From NCBI GenBank assembly GCA_050699055.1, contig JBOHCT010000163.1, forward strand, positions 1-9,934: a stretch of 9,934 nucleotides of DNA. Direction: 5' to 3'. The translations under genes and the position numbers were made by a program. The notes below the pieces were generated by a model, which searched no databases, was not told the DNA's origin, and saw only the letters and a program-made list of their open reading frames with translations. Of the stretch, positions 6,599-9,934 are shown piece by piece. Origin of the DNA: JBOHCT01 sp050699055. GTDB lineage: Bacteria > Actinomycetota > Actinomycetes > Streptosporangiales > JBOHCT01. Every line of letters starts with the position of its first letter. The stretch's first letter is position 1.

Positions 6599-6631
6599 CG
6601 GGCCCCTCCCGCCACGCTGCCGTCACTGGGG

Positions 6632-7011
6632 TCAGCTGTGGTCGTAGGCATCGGCGTCGCCGGCGAGCGCGGGGTGCGGGGGCCGCCAATGCCGTCCGAG
6701 CAGGGGCGGCTGGCCGGCGTAGGGGTCGCGGCGGTGGCACCGCGTGAGGTCCGGGCGGGTGGCGAAGATGGCGCCGCGGAAGGCGACCGGCCGGCCGCGT
6801 CGCGAGCGTCTTGCAGCGGGCCGCCGACCCGGTGCCGCCGGGTGAGGTAGTCGACGGTGTTATCGACAGCGGTGCCCACGTTGGCGAACTTCCGACGCAC
6901 CGAGGAGCCCAACGACGACAGTCTCCTCCCCCGGCTCTCTTGGTCGCGGCCGCGGTTGCAATCCTGTCTCTCCCGGCCGGGGGCTCGGCAGCCGGTAAGT
7001 ACCGACGACAT
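6632..7011 (-). pseudogene. Frameshifted short protein of unknown function
   Basis: The minus strand shows coding-type sequence in two frames. From about 6925 it reads SSVRRKFANVGTAVDNTVDY, then LTRRHRVGGPLQDARDAAGR, with G or C at most third positions. At a GGCC/CCGG repeat near 6786-6795 the plausible continuation switches to the frame VAFRGAIFATRPDL, DPYAGQPPLLGRHWRPPHP, GDADAYDHS and the stop at 6634-6632. Loss of one CCGG unit would explain the shift. Together this gives about 100-125 aa, depending on whether the Met at 7011 is the real start; the segment 6930-7011 looks less protein-like. I do not recognise the family with certainty. The gene converges on the antitoxin gene with 33 bp between stops. 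It is reported because neither frame alone looks complete. Confidence 0.5.
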
Positions 7012-7369
7012 GCCCCGCAGGCGGCGCTCGTCGGTGGGCTACGGGCGTGAGCCCGTGGAAGGCGTGCCAGCAACTCGGCGGCCCCTTAACCCCCGCGATG
7101 ACGCCACCCGCGTTGACCGGTCCCTCCGGCCGGCGGCGACCACGACAGCCACTCGTGCCACCGGTCAGTGGTTACAGCTGTAGCCGCATTCCGCCCCTGC
7201 TCACCGGCATCCGTCCACGTCTGCCAAGCCGGGGCTGACGTGTACCGACGCGCGTCCACGCGCACCGGTGGACACCGCCTGCGCGGGCTCTTAGTCCACT
7301 CACAGGTCGACGTCGAGCAGTCCCGGGAGGCAGCCGACCGGGACGGGGAAGCGTCCTCCCGGTGAGCGC
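7012..7369. other. Non-coding stretch without a recognisable gene
   Basis: Neither strand shows a frame that reads like a natural protein. A 16-bp near-palindrome centred on TACAGCTGTA lies at 7170-7185. An 8-bp inverted repeat (TGACCGGT 7114-7121, ACCGGTCA 7160-7167) has a 38-nt loop, and an 8-bp stem (CCGGGAGG 7323-7330, CCTCCCGG 7355-7362) has a 24-nt loop. I cannot assign functions to these. Confidence 0.5.
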
Positions 7370-7391
7370 GTTGCTACACCGTTGCTACACG
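7370..7391. repeat. Tandem pair GTTGCTACAC, candidate integrase arm sites (left)
   Basis: GTTGCTACACC (7370-7380) is followed directly by GTTGCTACACG (7381-7391), an 11-bp period. The pair ends 28 bp from the tRNA-derived attachment core. A related pair lies on the other side of the core at 7591-7613. Paired short repeats flanking a tRNA core are typical of the arm-type binding sites of tyrosine integrases. Confidence 0.55.
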
Positions 7392-7419
7392 AGCATGATC
7401 GCAACAGGCCTCTGACCAG

Positions 7420-7461
7420 TCGGGACGGCCGGATTTGAACCGGCGACCCCTTGACTCCCAG
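7420..7461 (-). other. Attachment-site core: 3' half of a tRNA-Pro gene
   Basis: On the minus strand the segment reads, in tRNA order, anticodon loop CTGGGAG (7461-7455), anticodon-stem 3' strand TCAAG (7454-7450), variable region, T-arm GCCGG-TTCAAAT-CCGGC (7444-7428), acceptor 3' strand CGTCCCG (7427-7421) and discriminator A (7420). The 5' half of a tRNA does not follow. Beyond 7461 the required TCAAG complement is missing. A match from the anticodon loop to the 3' end is the classic footprint of tRNA-targeting integrative elements, and pSAM2 is known to use tRNA-Pro. The anticodon GGG, G72 and A73 all fit tRNA-Pro. Position 37 would be A, not the usual G. Confidence 0.85.
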
Positions 7462-7590
7462 CCTTACCGGAACCATTCGCGCACATCCACGGAGACACGT
7501 AGTAGTCCGACGCTGCCGCACGTCGCGTGCCGTTGTCTGACCGTCGAGCGTCGCTGGCGTCCGCCGGCGTCCGCCACGGTATCCGCCTTC

Positions 7591-7613
7591 GACTGCTACA
7601 GGCGTTGCTACAC
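7591..7613. repeat. Pair GACTGCTACAG / GTTGCTACAC, candidate integrase arm sites (right)
   Basis: TGCTACA occurs at 7594-7600 and again at 7606-7612, a 12-bp period. The second copy is GTTGCTACACG, identical over 11 bp to the copy at 7381-7391. The orientation is the same as in the left pair. The pair lies 130 bp beyond the attachment core. Confidence 0.5.
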
Positions 7614-7620
7614 GCCGCGC

Positions 7621-7659
7621 GGACCTTCGAGGGTCCAGGGGCTCTGTATGATAGCCCCT
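7621..7659. terminator. Two adjacent hairpins, possible bidirectional terminator
   Basis: GGACC(TT)CG(AG)GGTCC at 7621-7636 folds into a 5-7 bp stem. It is followed without a gap by AGGGGCT (7637-7643) and AGCCCCT (7653-7659), a perfect 7-bp stem with a 9-nt loop. No T-run is present. Tandem hairpins next to an attachment site could insulate element and host transcription, or could be part of a structured RNA. Confidence 0.35.
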
Positions 7660-7697
7660 TGCGCCGGCGCAGAGGAGCCGCACCCCCGTCGGTGATA

Positions 7698-7730
7698 GGC
7701 GCGGCGGGCCGGGTCGCGCCCACCCTTTTT
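7698..7730 (+). terminator. Possible rho-independent terminator
   Basis: GGCGCG (7698-7703) pairs with CGCGCC (7715-7720) across an 11-nt loop, and CACCC and then TTTTT (7726-7730) follow. The T5 run stands out in such GC-rich sequence. The 5-nt gap between stem and T-run weakens the case, and no intact plus-strand gene lies directly upstream. Confidence 0.35.
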
Positions 7731-7776
7731 CGCGCTCGACGGAACCGGTACCCCGTCCTGATGCTCGGCGGGTGGC

Positions 7777-7838
7777 GGTCGGGTAGGCGGCTGGCGCGGT
7801 GCCCGCAGGCGGTTCCGTTTCCCGCCGCCTACCCGACC
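7777..7838. repeat. Perfect 15-bp inverted repeat with 32-nt loop
   Basis: GGTCGGGTAGGCGGC (7777-7791) is exactly complementary to GCCGCCTACCCGACC (7824-7838). The 32-nt loop contains a further GCGG/CCGC pair. No gene explains it. The stem is too far from a T-run to look like a standard terminator. It may be a terminal inverted repeat pair of a small deleted element, a protein-binding site or a structured RNA. Confidence 0.6.
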
Positions 7839-7943
7839 AGACGGCCCCAGGCCGCGCCCTGAAGAGAGACGGCGGGAAAGCAGCATGCCGTCGTCGTAGG
7901 GGTTACGCGCTGCGTCGGAAGACCGCTTGTTCCAGGCGCGGGT

Positions 7944-8117
7944 GACGTCTCCCGTTCCTGGCTCTACAGCCAGCCCGACACCAGCGTCGAGATCTAACGC
8001 CTCCGCGATGCGGCTCGGCCGACCCTCAGCCGGCCGGTCCCATCGCGCCAGCAGGCCTCCGACGCCTCCCTCCGCGCCCGCCTGCAGACAGCCCTGGCTG
8101 TCAACCGCCGGCTCGAA
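7944..8117 (+). pseudogene. DUF6262 / TnpC-like transposon accessory protein, internal fragment
   Basis: One plus-strand frame reads DVSRSWLYSQPDTSVEI, a TAA stop at 7995, then RLRDAARPTLSRPVPSRQQA, SDASLRARLQTALAVNRRLE. This matches my memory of DUF6262 proteins (SRSWLY, PxxRAEIERLR, Q-ASDASLxxRL, NRxLxxEN). These accompany site-specific tyrosine recombinases of Tn554-like transposons. The helix-turn-helix start and the C-terminal coiled coil are missing, an in-frame stop replaces the expected Glu, and homology stops at the end of the oppositely oriented glycosyltransferase gene. No transposase genes are nearby, so it is a relic of an insertion later trimmed by deletion. Confidence 0.65.
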
Positions 8118-9212
8118 GTGTTGCGAGGACCTCATCGATGTCGGCAAGGAGATCGGAATCTACGGTCGGGGAAGTGCTGAGATGTGTAGCGGTGGCTTCG
8201 CCAAGGATGAGTTTGTAGGTCCACCCGCTGAGCGCGGCGAGCCCCCAGTATTCAGGGTGAACGGCGCCAGGGTGGGTGATCTCCACGATCAGCCCGCCGG
8301 GAGGCGCGTGGAGCAGATGGGCGAGCGCAGCGCCGTGCGGCGCGACGATCGCCTCGCTTGAGGCGATGAGTTTGATCTGATCGCGGACGTGGAGGCGCTC
8401 TATAGCGACGTGTTCGAACCCCAGGGGCTGGAGGGCGCTGGCGAGGCGGTCCTCGTTCGCCAAACGCCGGCGCGCGGCACTGGCTCGGGAGATCAGCAGC
8501 CGCCGACCACCCGGCGGAACCGGTCTGGGCAGGAGAAACGCGCGGAGCCGTCGTCTGGCCCATGGTGCGGTGCGCGGCGCGAAACCAGTGCGGGTGGGGA
8601 CGAGCAGGGCAGATGCGCGCACGAGCGGGGTGGCATCGAGGGCGACGACGTCGCCGGCCGGGATGCCGGCGAGGGCCAGGGCTTCGCGCTGCCAGCCGTG
8701 TTTCACGCTGCTGACGAGCCAGGTGTCGACACAGACGCCGGAGTCGCGCACCAGTTGGATGCGAGGGAGCGTGTCGGCGAGGAAGTGGCTGAAGTTGTAG
8801 TCGGCTCCGCGAGCGGCGACCACGGCGGCGGTGCCGCGGACGTGGACGGCCGGAGGCGGATGTTTCAGCTCCCATATCGGGTGGTCTTCGAGTGAACGGC
8901 CCCAGGCTCGGGTGAGATCGACGACGAGGCAGCCGTCTTCGGTGATCGCGGCCCCTCTGTCCCCCATGCGTAGGCGCGGGGGAGTTCTGTTACCACGGCC
9001 GGGGACGCGACGAAGCGCCGCGTCTGCGCCAAGCTGGCCGGATGCGCCCGGCTGGCGGCCGGCGGTCGCGGGCGGGCGACCAGGCGCGGGTGTTCAAGGG
9101 TGTGGACGCGGCCTCGTCCGGTTGCCCGTGCCCATTCGGCGGCGGTGGCGACCGACCCACACGCGAGAGCGGAGGACGGACCGGGCCGAGGGTGGGGTGC
9201 CTGCGTCGTCAT
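8101..9212 (-). pseudogene. GT61-type (DUF563) glycosyltransferase, one-base frameshift
   Basis: The gene begins at ATG 9212, overlapping the upstream methyltransferase stop (TAATG). The first 83 or so residues read in one frame, ending RRFVASPAVVTELPRAYAWG. The remainder reads in the next frame, from DRGAAITEDGCLVVDL to the TGA at 8103-8101. The junction is a G5 run at about 8966; a sixth G would restore WGDRG. Within the 288-aa downstream frame (8967-8101), residues 57-70 (YNFSHFLADTLPRI) match the GT61 N..HF...LPR motif. Residues 188-230 (IERLHVRDQIKLIASSEAIV, then APHGAALAHLLHAPPGG) match the conserved 'phGA.L.nllfapp' block. GT61 enzymes transfer sugars in capsule, exopolysaccharide or glycoprotein synthesis. 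The acceptor is unknown. If the shift is a sequencing error the gene is intact at about 370 aa; alternatively translation might restart at 8967. Confidence 0.8.
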
Positions 9213-9934
9213 TATGAACGGGTGGCAATGATCGCTTCGGTACGGATGACCTCGGTGAAGATCCCGGAGGGGTTTGTCTCGGTAAGCGCGTTCCGCAGTT
9301 CGGCCTCGAATGCGTCTTTGTTGCTGCCGAGCAGCCCCGGGGCGGAGAACGAGTAGGAGAACTGCAGGCCGACGACGGCGTCGAGGTTGCGCTCGACCGT
9401 CCAGGTCCAGCTCACGATGTCGAGGCGGGAGAACGGTGACCGTTGGAGAACCTGTTCATGACGCTCGGGGGGATGGGTGTATGTCCCGGAGCCGGCCCGC
9501 CGCTCCGGGCCAAGCCACTTGGTACGGGCCTCGGCGATCACCTGGGTCCACGGAGGTGGGGCGGCGGTATCAGGTGCGCCCCCGCTGACCACGACCACCG
9601 CCCCGGTGGGTTCGACGATTCCGTCGAGCGCGCCCAGGATGTCGTCGCGGTCCATGGGGCCGATCCCGAGGTTGCGGAGGTGATAAGAGTCGCCGACTCG
9701 CCAGTCGACGTTGGTGATCCCTTGTTCTGCGGCGAGCTTGCGGCCCTCCTCGAGCATCGCGGGCTCGGGGTCGACCGCGATGACTTCCCGGGTATCTCCA
9801 GCGATCGGGACCGCGATCTGTGCGGTTCCGCAACCGAGGTCGAGAACGCGCTGGGAGCCGTCGAGGTGGAAACGTTCGCGGAGGTAGGTGAAGAACTCTT
9901 CGGGGTAGCCCGCGCGGTAGCGGGCGTAGTACGG
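9212..9934 (-). CDS. Class I SAM-dependent methyltransferase, 5' end outside window
   Basis: The frame is open from the right window edge: PYYARYRAGYPEEFFTYL, then VLDLGCGTAQIAVPIAG (motif I, SAM-binding Gly loop, about 9842-9794), then VIAVDPEPAMLEEGRKLA (motif II acidic residue), then ITNVDWRVGDSYHL. The C-terminal half (SGTYTHPPERHEQVLQRSPF, LDAVVGLQFSYSFSAPGLLG) is typical of a UbiE/Methyltransf_11-type subfamily. An internal stretch that usually reads 'FDLVTMGRxFHW' between LGIGP and MDRDD appears to be missing in frame. Its stop TAA overlaps the start of the glycosyltransferase gene by one base, so the two form one operon and probably modify the same glycan or small molecule. The substrate cannot be told from sequence. 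Confidence 0.88.
   Translation of the reverse strand, partial: PYYARYRAGYPEEFFTYLRERFHLDGSQRVLDLGCGTAQIAVPIAGDTREVIAVDPEPAMLEEGRKLAAEQGITNVDWRVGDSYHLRNLGIGPMDRDDILGALDGIVEPTGAVVVVSGGAPDTAAPPPWTQVIAEARTKWLGPERRAGSGTYTHPPERHEQVLQRSPFSRLDIVSWTWTVERNLDAVVGLQFSYSFSAPGLLGSNKDAFEAELRNALTETNPSGIFTEVIRTEAIIATRS

Noticed and set aside
6596..6625. TGACGG/CCGTCA inverted repeat after the antitoxin as a terminator
   Set aside because: The stem is only 6 bp with an 18-nt unpaired loop and no T-run, too weak to call.
6181..7011. A 276-aa minus-strand protein
   Set aside because: Only the first third looks native. The rest is antisense to the toxin-antitoxin genes, and the real continuation is in another frame that stops at 6632.
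7300..7723. Minus-strand frames crossing the tRNA half-site (containing VKGSPVQIRPS and GVAGSNPAVPT)
   Set aside because: These strings are the usual spurious translations of a tRNA T-arm and 3' end. No protein-like sequence surrounds them.
7608..8147. A 179-aa minus-strand protein
   Set aside because: It is antisense to the DUF6262 relic and to the hairpin region, and shows no conserved motifs.
1..9934. CRISPR array, rRNA or complete tRNA gene
   Set aside because: I saw no regularly spaced repeats, no rRNA signature sequences, and only half of a tRNA.

Overview
The window is high-GC DNA with actinomycete features: strongly G/C-biased third codon positions, GTG starts, leaderless promoters and hairpin terminators without T-tails. 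Protein resemblances recalled from memory point to Micromonosporaceae or a close relative. This placement is an inference; no rRNA or other marker gene is present. The region is accessory and heavily decayed. At least six reading frames are broken, among them mobile-element or plasmid-type genes, and they sit among a few intact genes.

Left part (1-2340). A gene starting at 32 on the minus strand runs off the window behind a good RBS and a perfect 10-bp-arm operator. A 526-aa AlbA_2 (Schlafen-type) protein follows on the minus strand (202-1782), then a frameshifted small helix-turn-helix gene (1898-2186). A strong stem-loop (2246-2291) precedes the next gene.

Middle (2340-5378). A large conserved uncharacterised protein (2340-3997) is split by one frameshift at a C6 run. 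An intact winged-helix-like protein of unknown function follows (4043-5005), with a hairpin terminator abutting its stop. A second decayed copy of the small helix-turn-helix gene lies at 5176-5378, so two direct copies of that gene flank the two-gene block.

Right-middle (5421-7011). A zinc-metallopeptidase-like pseudogene (HEAAH motif plus ruined zinc ribbon) is followed by an intact HigB/HigA-type toxin-antitoxin pair with its own promoter and an ATGA overlap. A convergent frameshifted short gene lies at 6632-7011.

Attachment region (7370-7840). The 3' half of a tRNA-Pro gene, from the anticodon loop to the discriminator base, lies at 7420-7461 on the minus strand. This is the footprint of a pSAM2-like integrative element. 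Paired short repeats lie on both sides, which resembles attP arm sites. Several hairpins follow, including one with a perfect 15-bp stem.

Right end (7944-9934). A remnant of a DUF6262/TnpC-like transposon accessory gene abuts a minus-strand pair: a SAM-dependent methyltransferase (5' end outside the window) translationally coupled through TAATG to a GT61-type glycosyltransferase that carries a one-base frameshift in a G run. These two probably belong to a glycan or polysaccharide locus. Overall the window looks like a graveyard around a tRNA integration hotspot, with a toxin-antitoxin module and two or three uncharacterised genes still intact.
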